Shown here one piece after another: positions 7,933 through 18,740 of a stretch of DNA of 64,000 nucleotides. Made by a program: the position numbers and the translations under genes. The notes beneath the pieces were generated by a model that saw nothing but the letters and a program-made list of their open reading frames with translations, was not told where the DNA came from and ran no database searches. The number at the start of each line of letters is the position of its first letter. Position 1 is the first letter of the stretch. The DNA lies in the NCBI GenBank assembly GCA_032719365.1, contig CM064867.1:59646601-59710600 (forward strand), in the 5' to 3' direction. The DNA comes from Prinsepia uniflora. Taxonomy: Eukaryota > Streptophyta > Magnoliopsida > Rosales > Rosaceae.

Positions 7933-10919
7933 TGTCAGGACCCACCCCGGTTCCTCCCCGAAATCCGAGGTAAATCCCGCTCCCGTCTGACTCCCCGACA
8001 CAAATACTCAAGTAAAACTCACTCAAACCCCATCAGACGCAGGAGTAATTAAACAAAATATCCCGAAGTTATCGTTTACAGAACGTAGTACGAAACACAA
8101 GGAAAAATAAAAACTGATAAAGTACACGCATACGGAAAACTCTAAACTATTCTGGAATCCCTCACGTCCCTTCTATGCCTCGGACTCTGCCTCGACGTCA
8201 AGACCCCGCGCTCGCTCCACAACCTGGAGGGCAAATTAAATCAGTAGATGTGAGTGGACCAAACAGGACAAGAGTTCAAAACCATTTTACACGAAAATCG
8301 AGTTTAACCCTCCGTTTTGAAAACCACATGCATAACCAATAATTACGAACACAATTATAAATCAATTTACCATAAACCGCATCATAAGAAACAGAAACAC
8401 TATAAAACAGTAAAAAAAAAACCACAGCATGTGAATCATAAAACCATATCATAAATCATAACATCACATCATCATTTTCCCGATCAAACCTGCTGGACCT
8501 ATCCGAGTCTTTAAACTCCCGAGTCTTTAAACTCAATCCAGGCCTTAATCATATCCGAGTCTTTAAACTCAAGGCCTACGGGGGAAATCAATATATCCGA
8601 GTCTTTAAACTCCCGAGTCTTTAAACTCAATCCGGGTCTTTAAACCCAATCCGGCCGGTCCCCCGTCACATATATCCGGGTCTTTAAACCCATAACCAGA
8701 TCCAGCAAATCCAATCCCAAAATCATTTGAAAACCATTCACCAATCCACATCCAAACCCGAATTCGAAATCACTGGTCTGATACCCTTCCGGCATCCAGA
8801 ACCGTCATTCCGAACCCAAATCCGGAGTCCACTTTCCAACGTTAAAACCAACTTCCATTTCCGAAATCCGTTTCTAAAACCAAAAACCTTTATTATCGAA
8901 ATCATGTTCCAAAAATCCCTTATAACCCATGAAAACCACTTATCAAGTGTAATCCCAAAATCATTGCATCCATTTCAGAAACAAACCACCTTCTCGTAAA
9001 ACGTGCTAAAAACAGTTTTTTCTTGAAAAACGTGCAATAATGTAAAACCAACCAAAATATATGCAAGAAACATAGAATCATAATCAAAATCATAAAACCA
9101 TCATAGAAAACAGTTATGCATGCTCGAGTTTAGAGAAAGGGTCCACTCACAGTACCAAGCCCTTATTCGTGTCCCGAACGTCCAACACGTTCCTCGGCTT
9201 TCTCGGGAAATCCCGATCCTGTTCACAATCACCAAATTACGTCACTAACACGTCTACAAACACTCGCCTAAATTCCCTCAAAAATCCCCGAACCGAAGAC
9301 CTAGAACCCGGGACCCTAAACATTCACCCTCGCGGAACTACACTCAAAAGACTTCCGATTGACTCGAAACCAACTCCATTGAACTCACCATAACCTCTAG
9401 ACCAAAATCCATGTTGATCGTTTTCCCCATCGCCGCTGCACGCGCCCCCACGCGCCGCCCAAAGTGGCTGCGCGTGGCCCTCACGCGCCAGCTACAGTGT
9501 ATCAGCTACCTCGAGCCAACCCGGTTCGCCACAGCCACCTGCAACTCAGACCGGCGTTAGCGGTTCACCGCCGTGCCTGTCCTAGCCCGTCGACTAAAGC
9601 TCGAACCAAACAACCCAAAAACCCCTGTTTTCCTTCCCGGCCACCCACAACTTCCCCCTTCATGGTGGCTACACCAACCTCTTCCTAGGACTCTACCAAA
9701 CCTCAACTAACCTTCCTGGACTGTCGACTCAGCCCTAAGCTCGACGACTCGCCGTTTGAAACCCACGACCAAAACAGAGCACCAAAGTGCTCATCTTTGC
9801 CTGAGCCCCGCCGTGTACGGCCCCGTCACGGCGACCATCCTAGTCGACACATAGGACCCTCCTGAATATAACCCTGACCTTCAATTCTCTCGACTCTCAG
9901 CCAAACCTCACGACTTTCCAAATGAAATTTCACGGGAAAACAGAGCAAGGAAGCTTACCCTTCGATTTCAGCTCCGCCGTGCGCACCGCCGCCTACCACG
10001 GTGCTCGTTGGCCTCCCTGCAACCTCCTGAACGTCCCACAGTCATGGTTTGAGCCGCCTCACGGCGTAGCCACCACCTCGAACTCTCAGGCTCCCTGTTT
10101 TCCCCCAAACCTTCTCCGCACCTCCGCCGTGCCGCCGTGCACGATTGCACCACCAAAACCCGATCAGCAACTCACTCCTACCTCCCTGTCACTCTCACAA
10201 CTCAATCTTCACTCACCCTTGCACCCAGATCGATCAATTGATCTCAATCTCTCACCCTCTGTTCTCTGTTCTTTGAACACACACCAACACGAACAACACG
10301 GATGCACCCAATTAATTAGGACCGTGAACACACAGGATTCTCCCAGAATCCTCTAGCCCCCTGCCAAGTGTCACCATCCACTCCACTCCTTAACCCACCT
10401 GGTTAAATCCCAGCCATCCATTCTTCTTTCTCTGCACAAATCCCCAGAAACCAAAAAGACCAAAATACCCCCCTGTTTTACACCTTTTTACGGTTTTACC
10501 AAAACTTCCTAGACCCGTAACTCTCGCCTCGTAAGTCCGATGAGTACGTGCCGCCTGTCATCGCACTCAGGACGTCGAAAGCTACCTAACCATCCTAGGT
10601 CAACCTACCAAAATTCGATTATTCATAAAGTCAACTATTTTGCCCAAATTACGGTTATGCCCTCGACCTTCCGAACATCACAAGTTCCTCCTCGGATGTC
10701 GGAATCAGGCGTGCCACCTGCCTATGGATTCGTGACGTCCTAAACTACGTCCTGGTCACTGGTCAACCCTCATTTGACCACCCGAACTAAAAGTCAACTA
10801 TTTTGCCCAAACCAAGGGCAAAATCGTCATTTTTATCTGGACCAACTAACCACGGATTAATCGCACTAATCACACCTTAATCACTATCTTAATCCCGGCT
10901 CTCGGGACGGATTGTTACA
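7933..10919 (-). repeat. TE-4 5' LTR (minus-strand sense)
   Basis: It has the same termini as the partner LTR. The intron-like module runs from 9150 (GTGAGTGGAC donor-like) to AG at 8225-8224, with the complement at 8259-8250. It lacks 83 bp present in the other LTR after the cctgtccta motif near 9584; short shared sequence at the junction suggests repair by microhomology. A 9-bp unit (cggcttcct) present near 4366 is also missing. Confidence 0.9.
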
Positions 10920-12803
10920 CATAATTGCCTTCTCTTGTTCAGAAAGTAGTCTTCGGAACATCTCCCTTAGCAATCCTTAACTGATGGTGTCCAAACCGAA
11001 GGTCAATCCTCGAAAAATACTTGGCTCCTTTCAGCTGGTCGAACAAATCATCAATCGGGGGTAAAGGTACTTATTCTGCACTGGTACCTTAATGAGAAGC
11101 TAATAGTCTATGCACACTCGCAGGCAGCCATCATTTTTCCTCACGAACAACACCGAAGCTCCCCAGGGTGATACACGTGGTCGAATAAACTGCATATCCA
11201 CCAAATTTTGCAACTGGACTTTCAATTCCCTTAACTCAGTTGGTGCCATACGATATGGGGTTTGAGAGATAGGTCGCGTACTCGGAAGAAGCTCGATGGT
11301 AAACTCGATCTCTCTGTACGGTGGTAGTCCTGGTAAGTCCTCTAAGAATACATCTGGAAATTCCCGTACCACCGGTATGTCATCAGCTCTCTCTTGAGTA
11401 GCCCGGACATCCATTACATGAGATAAGTAACCTTGACAGCCTTTCCTCAATAACTTGTCCACTGTAAGAGCTTAAATTACTCCAGAAGGAAACGCTCTTT
11501 GATCTCCCTGGAAAATCACCTCAGGTAAACCTAGACTCTGAATTCTTACCCTTTTTTTGGAACAATCGATAAAGGCATGATGTACCGACAGCCAGTCCAT
11601 CCCAAGTATGGCATAAAAATCATGCAAGTCCAGGAGTATTAGATCTGCCTCTAGGCCAACACCACCTTCTATCAATACTGGATAATCTAGAATCACGAGG
11701 TTCACCACATAAATGTCTCCTACGGGTGTACTAACTCCCATATCACAATGCAAAGAAGAAACCTCCCTATTTGCTAACGAAGCAAAATCCTGAGAAATGA
11801 AAGAGTACGTAGCCTGGAGATCTACCAAGATACGTACATCATGACGAAAAATAGGGAGTATACATGTCACTACGTCAAGAGTTACTCGGGCCTCCTGCTA
11901 AGTAACTGCAAATACTCGAACATGTGCTCCTAGTGTTCGGCCACGTTCTTGTTGTCCACTGTAGGCTTGACCGGTTCCTCTTGCACCTGTCGTGCTGAAA
12001 CTCGAGGTCGTACTCGCACTCGACTCACTGTTGGAACGAGATGATGTGCCTCTGAATTGAGCTGACTCCGTATGTCTAATCCTAAGACTCTCGTCACCTT
12101 TATCGGCACCATACCCAAAACGGCCTCCTCCAGAAGATCTCGAACTAGAATCACTCCTCGTCGGGCTTCTCTAGCTCGACGGTCTAGTGAACTGACGCTC
12201 TCGGTGGCATCCAGGGCCTGTAAACTATTGTTGCGCTAGCAAACTAGCCTCAACTCTAGTCGTAGCATCTGCCAACTCTTGGAGTGTAGTAAAAGATCCA
12301 GCCATCACTATGGCTTATACATCGTTCCTCAGACCGAGCTCGAAATGTCAACATTTGTATTCCTCAGTTGTCACGTACTGTAAGGCAAAATGGGACAGAT
12401 CCAGGAATGCCTGCTCGTACTCAGGTACTGTCGTGGTTCCCTACTCTAGCTGCAAGAACTCAACCTCCTTTTCCACACGGTAGAAGCGTGCTTAAAACTG
12501 ATCCATGAAGCTGCTTCGGTAAGCCTCCCAAGTCAGGGTGTTAGCATCCAACCCAATCATCTGTAATCCACACCACCAGCTGTAGGCATGGCCACCCAAA
12601 AGAAATGTGGCGAGCAGCACCCTATCTCCAAGATGACACCTCTTGACTGCAAAAATCCTCTCTAGCTGAGTGATCCACTAGTAAGCCTCGTCTAGAGTAG
12701 TCTGACTAGTAAACACAGTTGCTCCCAACCTCTGGGCTCTCTCAATATATGGGCCCTCAAGCTCATCATCAGGTCGTGCAAGGGTCTCACATCTCGGAGG
12801 CAT
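10920..12803 (-). pseudogene. TE-2 gag-protease-RT N-terminal fragment
   Basis: Minus strand from an MPPRCETLARPDDE start at 12803. Gag is recognisable (ERAQRLGATVFTS, then WITQLERIFAVKRC) but has at least six in-frame stops, several explained by CAG-to-TAG or CGA-to-TGA changes. No CCHC knuckle is recognisable. Protease follows (about 11870-11472), with the active-site DLGA changed to DLQA, and the DFYAILGMDWLS motif is present. RT begins at about 11400 (EFPDVFLEDLPGLPP, PYRMAPTELRELK, SPWGASVLFV) and ends at the TE-4 insertion. Its continuation is at 3102. Non-functional. Confidence 0.9.
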
Positions 12804-13496
12804 TTATCGTGAATTTTGTAAGAAACACAAATCAGTATGATGAATCGTACACAAATTGTACAGTCCATGACAAACAACCTACTACTCTGATACCACATTG
12901 ATAGGACCCGTCCCGAATGCACTTTGGTAATCGTGAAGGTCTTGCTCCCGTCTAACCAGTCCAACCAGTCAACAATAATTATAGAGCAGTCACGATCGTA
13001 CAATAAGTTACAAAAAACCATACTCTGTAAGCCAACGAGTAAACATCAGCGGATAGGATATGCCTCTCTCCTTGGACTAGCCCCAACGCCTATGCAACCG
13101 GCATGTAGGGTCAGTAAAACATCAAAAGTGTGAGTGGACAAAAAAAAAACATTTGAAAACCCATTTTACGAAATCATTAATTTACCCTTCGTTTATAAAG
13201 CATGCATGCATAGTCAGTTATACCATTTCTTTCAAGTAAAAACATTATATATGAAAACTTATGGACACAAGTAATAGTTAAAAACATATGTGACCCATTC
13301 TCGTATCCAACCTCAATCTCATAAATCTCATACCAAAACCTTTCATGATATACGTACAACGCGTGCAAAGCTCCAAGACTGCTCACGTCCAAGCACATCG
13401 TCGAGATCGACCTTCCAATCGATGTCATACATAAGCACTCCTGAGACCGAGCCTCCCACAGCTGTTCGTCAACATATAGTGCATCGTGACCTCTCC

Positions 13497-13530
13497 GAGG
13501 GGGAGGGGGAGGGGGAGGGGGAGGGAGAAC
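13497..13530. repeat. GGGGGA microsatellite in the TE-2 LTR
   Basis: About five tandem gggggag-type units directly follow the conserved GTGACCTCTCC box. This is simple-sequence expansion inside the LTR. Confidence 0.85.
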
Positions 13531-14356
13531 ACATTGCTTCCTAGAGGCGAGCAATAATACCATACACATAATCTCAATAAGCACGGAGAATGGTCACAGT
13601 GAAAACAGTGGAAACTCATTTTTCATAAACAGTTGTATTTTCAAATCAAATCAGTTATTTTGAAAAGGGTCTCAGCCCAAAACATGGTTCCTACAAATAT
13701 CAAAAAATGAATGTCCAGTATTCTTTTCACCAACTATGATCAAATCATTACATAAACTTTTATGCAATTCATCATTGAACATAATATGCAAACTTTGTAT
13801 TTCAAACCATGCTCATAAGATCATCAAAATATTTATACATACATCATTTTATAAGTCAAAGTCCACTCAAACTCTATCCAAGCAGCTAGCTCAACCTTGA
13901 GATGGACATCCCTCGAAAGTCTCGGGATCATTTTTTCTTGTCAAACACAACCGGTAATGGTCACTAGACCTATATAATACCTAAGGATGGAAAACCCTAA
14001 ATAGCTATACAGTAAATTCAACCCGAACATGCAACCCGAGGCTAGAAACCATCCAAACACTACCCAAACATCCTCCGATCGACCTGAAATCACCATCATT
14101 GGATTCAGATCGTTAAAACCTTTCAAAAGAGACCAGTTTGACCTCAAAATTCGTGTCCATAACCCCTCACGCGCCGATCAAAGTTCGGTCAACACTGACG
14201 CCGCCACGCGTCTCAGCACCCTTTCTCTCACTCTCTTTTTCACTTAGACAGAAGCATAAGAAATGGGAAAAGGGAAATAGGTTTCGGTCGAATGAAGCGA
14301 AGGGCAAGGGGAGATGCACCTCAGTGCATGAGTTTTGGGAAGTTGGGCCCATGAGA

Positions 14357-14376
14357 TGAGTGACAAGTGTCACTCA
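14357..14376. promoter_or_regulatory. Conserved dyad in the TE-2 LTR
   Basis: TGAGTGACA-AG-TGTCACTCA has 9-bp perfect arms around a 2-nt centre. Outside the arms the symmetry is lost in this old copy. It is shared with TE-5, 6, 7 and 14. Function unknown. Confidence 0.6.
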
Positions 14377-14682
14377 CTCATTGGTTCAGCCTTAGATATT
14401 TAGGACCAATTAAAAAAATCAAAACCTAAATCGATTCCCTCGTAAAATGTACCAGTAAAACCTTTGAAGCATTTTAGACCCGTAAAATGAACGTATGTTA
14501 TCCAAATTTGGCATGCTGCCTGTCTACGTAATCGAAACTCCCGATCTACGTAATTGGTCTTAGTCAAATGTAAAATAACCTCTCGGATCAAAAGTCAACA
14601 ATTTTCTCCTTCTTAGGGTATAATTGTCCTTTTACTACTGAATTTCCAAAATTACAAATTCTTGAAATTCTGGGTTGTTACA

Positions 14683-14784
14683 GTTCGTGTCAGATAAGGA
14701 ATATTACCAATTTTATGCATGTCCGATTTTTATTAAATTAACTAAAATAAAATCCATCCTTACGTGATTATCGCCTACGCCCAA
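14683..14784. other. Host spacer between TE-2 and TE-5
   Basis: About 100 bp of AT-rich sequence with no recognised feature. It is continuous with 41540 onward once TE-5 is removed. Confidence 0.6.
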
Positions 14785-15980
14785 TGATAAAACCCATCCC
14801 TAATCCCTTTGGATTATCATGGGAAGTCCTGTTCCCATCTGACACCACATGTCAGACTAGGGATAAAACTATAACACACTCGGGGTTTCTAGAGTATGCA
14901 GTGGTTTCCAGAGTACATAGCATTGTGTGATGTCTCGGTCTCTACTACAGCTCACATCCGCGATCAACCTGAAGGGTATCAAAAACATTAAAATTGTGAG
15001 TGGACAAAAATAAATAGTTGGAAAAAAATTCCGAAATAACATTTATACCCTTCAATTAAAAGCATGCATGCTTCAGAAAACACAAAATCTCAAATGCTTT
15101 CTTTAAAATCAAATCATAAAACAAATATATGGACATAATATCAGTAATCAAAACATGAGCAACTAATCCTTAATATCCAATATCCAACCTCCATACGGTA
15201 GTCGGGATATCAATGCAATGCATGTGACTCGGGATTACTACGTCCGAGTATACACCCAGGATCTACGACGTCTGGGTGATGGCATTCCCATGATCTACGA
15301 CGTCCAGGTAATGTCCATATCTAAAACTCATGAGCATGAGCCTCCCCTCGGAGCTACTCATCTCCAAGCAGTGTAATCGTGACCTCTCCAGGATCTACAA
15401 CGTCTGGAGGGTACCACTCCAGGATCTACGACGTCTGAAAGGAACAATCACATCATAGAGGATGGTATTGTGGAAAACAGTTCACAAACATATGTATATC
15501 AAATCATCTCAAAGTATCTCAATATGGCCTATGCCCGAAATATAGTTTCATCGAACTACATTCCACAAAACCATCATAAAAATAGTGTCCAGAATTTCCT
15601 CCAAAACACATCAAATCGAAAGGCAAACCTTTTCAAATCATAATCTTTCTTACAAGTTCACAAAGACTCATAATTTGAGTCAAAATCATTTCCAACGGGG
15701 TCACAAGCCTGAGATATCATATCATAAATAAGAACGAGGTCACAAGCCCGAAATATTGTATCACAAATTAGAATAGGGTCACAAGCGCGAAATCTCAAAT
15801 CATAAATCCGAAAACCATTTCACTATTCAAATCATTGTTCAAAATCACATTTGACTACAATCCAAGTTAAAGTCAATAACCAACTAGGTTTCAAGCCCGA
15901 AATGCCATTTTCACTCATCTCCGTGAAAACATTCAAAATCGATAATCGAATCCTCATTAAAAACCGATCTCGACGTGCCG
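14785..15980 (-). repeat. TE-5 3' LTR, outer part (split by TE-6)
   Basis: It starts tgataaaaccc at 14785. It contains the 3' end of the intron-like module (complement GTGAGTGGAC at 14996-15005, AG complement at 14969-14970), GTGACCTCTCC at 15379-15389 and a ladder of ggatctacgacgtc units (15250-15440). It ends at the TE-6 target site tgccg (15976-15980). Confidence 0.85.
15250..15440. repeat. ggatctacgacgtctgg repeat ladder in the TE-5 LTR
   Basis: Four to five imperfect copies of aggatctacgacgt(c/g) are spaced 30-70 bp apart; the partner LTR has the same at about 38990-39175. The gacgtc core is palindromic. Confidence 0.7.
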
Positions 15981-16161
15981 TGACACAACCCATCCCAATC
16001 CCCCTGGGATTAACGCGGGATGTGCCATGCTCCCGTCTGACACGAAGTGTCAGACAAGAGATAACTCAAACCTCAGTCGATACAGGGCTCCCAGAGCACG
16101 CCAGGATTGGTGGAGGAGTGCGATGTTTAGGTCTCTGCTACAGCCCGCATCCGTGATCAAC

Positions 16162-17259
16162 CTGAAGGGCATTAAAACCATTAAAAGCTGTGAGTGGACG
16201 AAAATCAATAGTTTAATAAAAACACATTTCATAAGAAGACATTTATGTCCTTCACTAAAAAGTATGCATGCATTCAAAAACCAATAATCAAACCATTTAC
16301 TTTAATTAAATCATTAGGGCCTTAGCCCAAAACCATCAATCCAAGTATGTGGGAACTCAGCCCAAAACCGTAAATCGAAACCATGTGGGTCCCTACCCAA
16401 ATCCATTAACTCCGAAAAGCAAATCATAAATCCAATAAATCTGAAATCCAAACACATAATCCAGTAAACCCATAGGTCACAAATCCAATCAAATACCATT
16501 ATATACCAAATCCTCAGCATCCCAGATGCCTGACATCCCAGACGCCTGACGTCCCAGACATCATGTCACGGTCCAAGCTACGCGTGCTACCCGGGGTCTC
16601 AACCCAAGTCAATCTCTGACATCCCAGATGTCTGACGTCCCAAACTTCTAGCAATCCTGCTCCTGAGTCACTATACGGTCTGGTCGCTCCATGTAGTGAC
16701 CCCTCACAGGCAATGCGCCATGACTACTCCATCATCTCAGACGACTGGAGGAGACAATCCATAGATATAAGAATGGTATTTGGAAAACCATTTCATAAAT
16801 CACCTCAAACCGTTCAAATGGGCCTATGCCCGGGATTTCTATAAAAGCAACGTAATCCACAAATCCGATTTCTCAAATCCAAAACCATTTATCCAAATCC
16901 ATTTATGGGTCCCTGACCCGAAATCACATTCATAAAACACAACTGGGCCTCATGCCCGATTTCGTAAACCAACTGGGCCTCTGGCTCGATACCTCATTCA
17001 ATCAAATGGACTCCAAGTCCGATAGTTCGTAAACCAAATGGGTCTCAAGCCCGATTCTATATTTCGAAATCCAAAATCATACCATTGAACCATTATAAAA
17101 ATTATAAACCACGATATACGTGCAAATACGGAAAATATCTCGAAATACATGCAAATATGTAAATCACCAATACCACAATCATCATCATAGAAATCACATA
17201 TGTAAAACATATAAAACAGTTATGCATGCACCACAGTTTAGAAAATAATGTCCACTCAC
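16162..17259 (-). other. Intron-like module in the TE-6 3' LTR
   Basis: Sense strand: donor-like GTGAGTGGAC (17259), complement GTCCACTCAC (16199-16190), then a tract ending in aatgcccttcag and AG at 16163-16162, followed by GTTGAT. The span is 1098 nt. Sequence evidence only. Confidence 0.5.
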
Positions 17260-18368
17260 ACACCGTCCTACGTTGCCACCTTAATATGCATGTCATAAGC
17301 CTTCTCGGGGCTAAATCATCGTCCTCAGAATATCTGAACCTGTCCAAATCACATTCTAAGGTCACCGACACTTCCAATAACCTTCCATTAAATCCCCGTA
17401 ATTTTCCCAGATTTTTAAACGTATTTAAACTTTATCCTAAACCTTCGTACATCCCGAACTATATAGAAACGATGTTCGATCAACTCGAAACCAGTCCCAA
17501 AATGTTCGTTACATTGAAAGGATGATTTCATATTTTAAACATGTGTCCCAAAAATGCCCCATGCGCCCCCACGCGCCACCGCAAGCTGCTGCACGTGAAG
17601 CCCAAGCGCCGGGTATGTTCAACGTCTTCCTCGAGTGAACCCAATTCACTAGTTCAGTCTAGTTCGACCGAACCGGCGAACCGATCCGATCGAACCACCG
17701 AACTGATCCAACTAGTTCACCCTTGTTTCAAGTCCATTTTCGACACGGTTTTCTCCTACATGTTCGTCTAATCCTCCTCTAGGGTTCTATGAATTCAAAA
17801 ACAACAAAAAAAGTCTAGATCACCTGTAAACGCAAACCCGTAGCCCAGTTTTTCCTCCCCGTGTTCTTTTGTTTCCAGCCAGCCACGACCACGAAACCAG
17901 GCCCAATCCACACGTTTTCGACCCTAGAACCAAACCCAAAAGAACAGATTGATCCATAGACGTCACGATTAGGAGTTTCAAAAAATGGGAAAAATGGCTT
18001 CTCGGGTTTTTTTTTTCGGGTTTCCGACCTACCACCACCGTGGACAGCCGTGAACTCCTCCACGACGTCTTCTCAGGCCTCTTAGCTTCCTTCCACGTCT
18101 AGTTCCTCACTATCTAGGGTCAGGTTGGGTTTTTTGTGATTATTTGAGCTTGTTGAAGGTTTGTTCTTTCACGGTTTTAAGGAGGAAAAATAAAAGAGGA
18201 AGATGATAGTTGATAGTTAATGATGAAGATAAAGAGTGGAGATGAGAGGAAGAGTGAAGTGAGAAGGGTGATGGACGGTGAGGGAAGTGAGAGATGTGGG
18301 AGGGTTTTTAAAATATTAAAAGTGACCAATGGGAGGCAAGATCCACAATTTAGGGGTCTCAAGCCATA

Positions 18369-18394
18369 GGATGAGTGACACTTGTCACTCATCC
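18369..18394. promoter_or_regulatory. Conserved dyad in the TE-6 3' LTR
   Basis: Arms of 12 bp (GGATGAGTGACA and its exact complement) surround a CT centre. This is the longest arm pair seen in the window for this motif. It lies about 350 bp from the sense start of the LTR. Confidence 0.65.
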
Positions 18395-18740
18395 AAGGGC
18401 CTCACATTAATTCACCAGCCAATCAGGTTTAATCATTAATTAATGCGAATTCTGAGATGTTAAATAACCCGATTTCGATCCTGTGACCATAACATCCCCA
18501 TTCGACGTCCAATTTTGACGTGCCACCTGTCTACGTAATCGTAACGTCCCGATCTAAGTAACGGTTCTCGGTCCTCGTATGTTAACTTCCCGGGTCAAAA
18601 GTCAACATTTTGCCCAAATCTAAGGGCAAAATGGTCATTTTACACCGTCCATCAGAATTCTCTCAATTAATCCCCGATTAGTCATTCTAAATCCATAATT
18701 AATTAATATTTAATCCCGATATTCTTGACAGGTCGTTACA

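Larger units (their letters stand above)
3103..10919 (-). mobile_element. TE-4: non-autonomous Ty3 element with gag only (TR-GAG type)
   Basis: This is a complete 7.8-kb element inserted in the TE-2 RT gene with a perfect TSD cataa (3098-3102, 10920-10924). LTRs are 3103-6180 (3078 bp) and 7933-10919 (2987 bp); the internal region is only 1.75 kb and holds one open gag frame (6722-7825, minus). Protease, RT, RNase H and integrase are absent. This matches the terminal-repeat-with-GAG class, which depends on proteins of an autonomous relative. The LTRs differ by a handful of substitutions per 500 bp, an 83-bp and a 9-bp deletion in the right copy, and homopolymer slippage, so insertion is fairly recent. 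Confidence 0.92.
924..14682 (-). mobile_element. TE-2: old, fragmented Ty3 (gypsy) element
   Basis: This is a minus-strand Ty3 element with 5' LTR 12899-14682, primer site about 12884-12895, gag-protease-RT at 12803-10920, then RT-RNase H-integrase at 3102-1715 and 999-924. The pieces become contiguous when TE-4 (3103-10919, TSD cataa) and TE-3 (1000-1714, TSD tccca) are removed. Its integrase is interrupted again at 923 by TE-1, so its 3' LTR lies off-window. The coding frames carry many stops and frameshifts, so it is dead. It is the oldest layer of the left third of the window. Confidence 0.85.
12899..14682 (-). repeat. TE-2 5' LTR
   Basis: It runs from tgataggaccc (12899) to gggttgttaca (14682), 1784 bp; a primer-site remnant (tactctgatacca) lies just inside at about 12884-12895. 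The shared modules are present but eroded: a GTGAGTGGAC complement at 13130-13139; ATGCATGCA at 13201-13210; the donor side reduced to gtccactcaa at 13861-13870, so the GT is lost; GTGACCTCTCC at 13486-13496; and the dyad at 14357-14376. A G-rich hexamer run follows at 13497-13530. Confidence 0.88.
15981..18740 (-). repeat. TE-6 3' LTR
   Basis: It runs from tgacacaaccc to ggtcgttaca. The intron-like module goes from donor-like GTGAGTGGAC (17259 down to 17250) to AG at 16163-16162, with the complement at 16199-16190. ATGCATGCA occurs at 17222-17230 and 16264-16273. A CGCG block is at 17555-17610, the dyad at 18369-18394 and the U3 module at 18518-18564. A repeat of catcccagatgcctga units lies at 16515-16650. 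Confidence 0.9.

Noticed and set aside
7826..8026. Upstream extension of the TE-4 gag frame into the LTR
   Set aside because: The extension crosses the primer site and LTR boundary; family Gag proteins start MPPR, so the start is at 7825.
13177..13584. 135-codon open frame with a run of prolines in the TE-2 LTR
   Set aside because: The proline run is the antisense of the GGGGGA microsatellite; no independent support.
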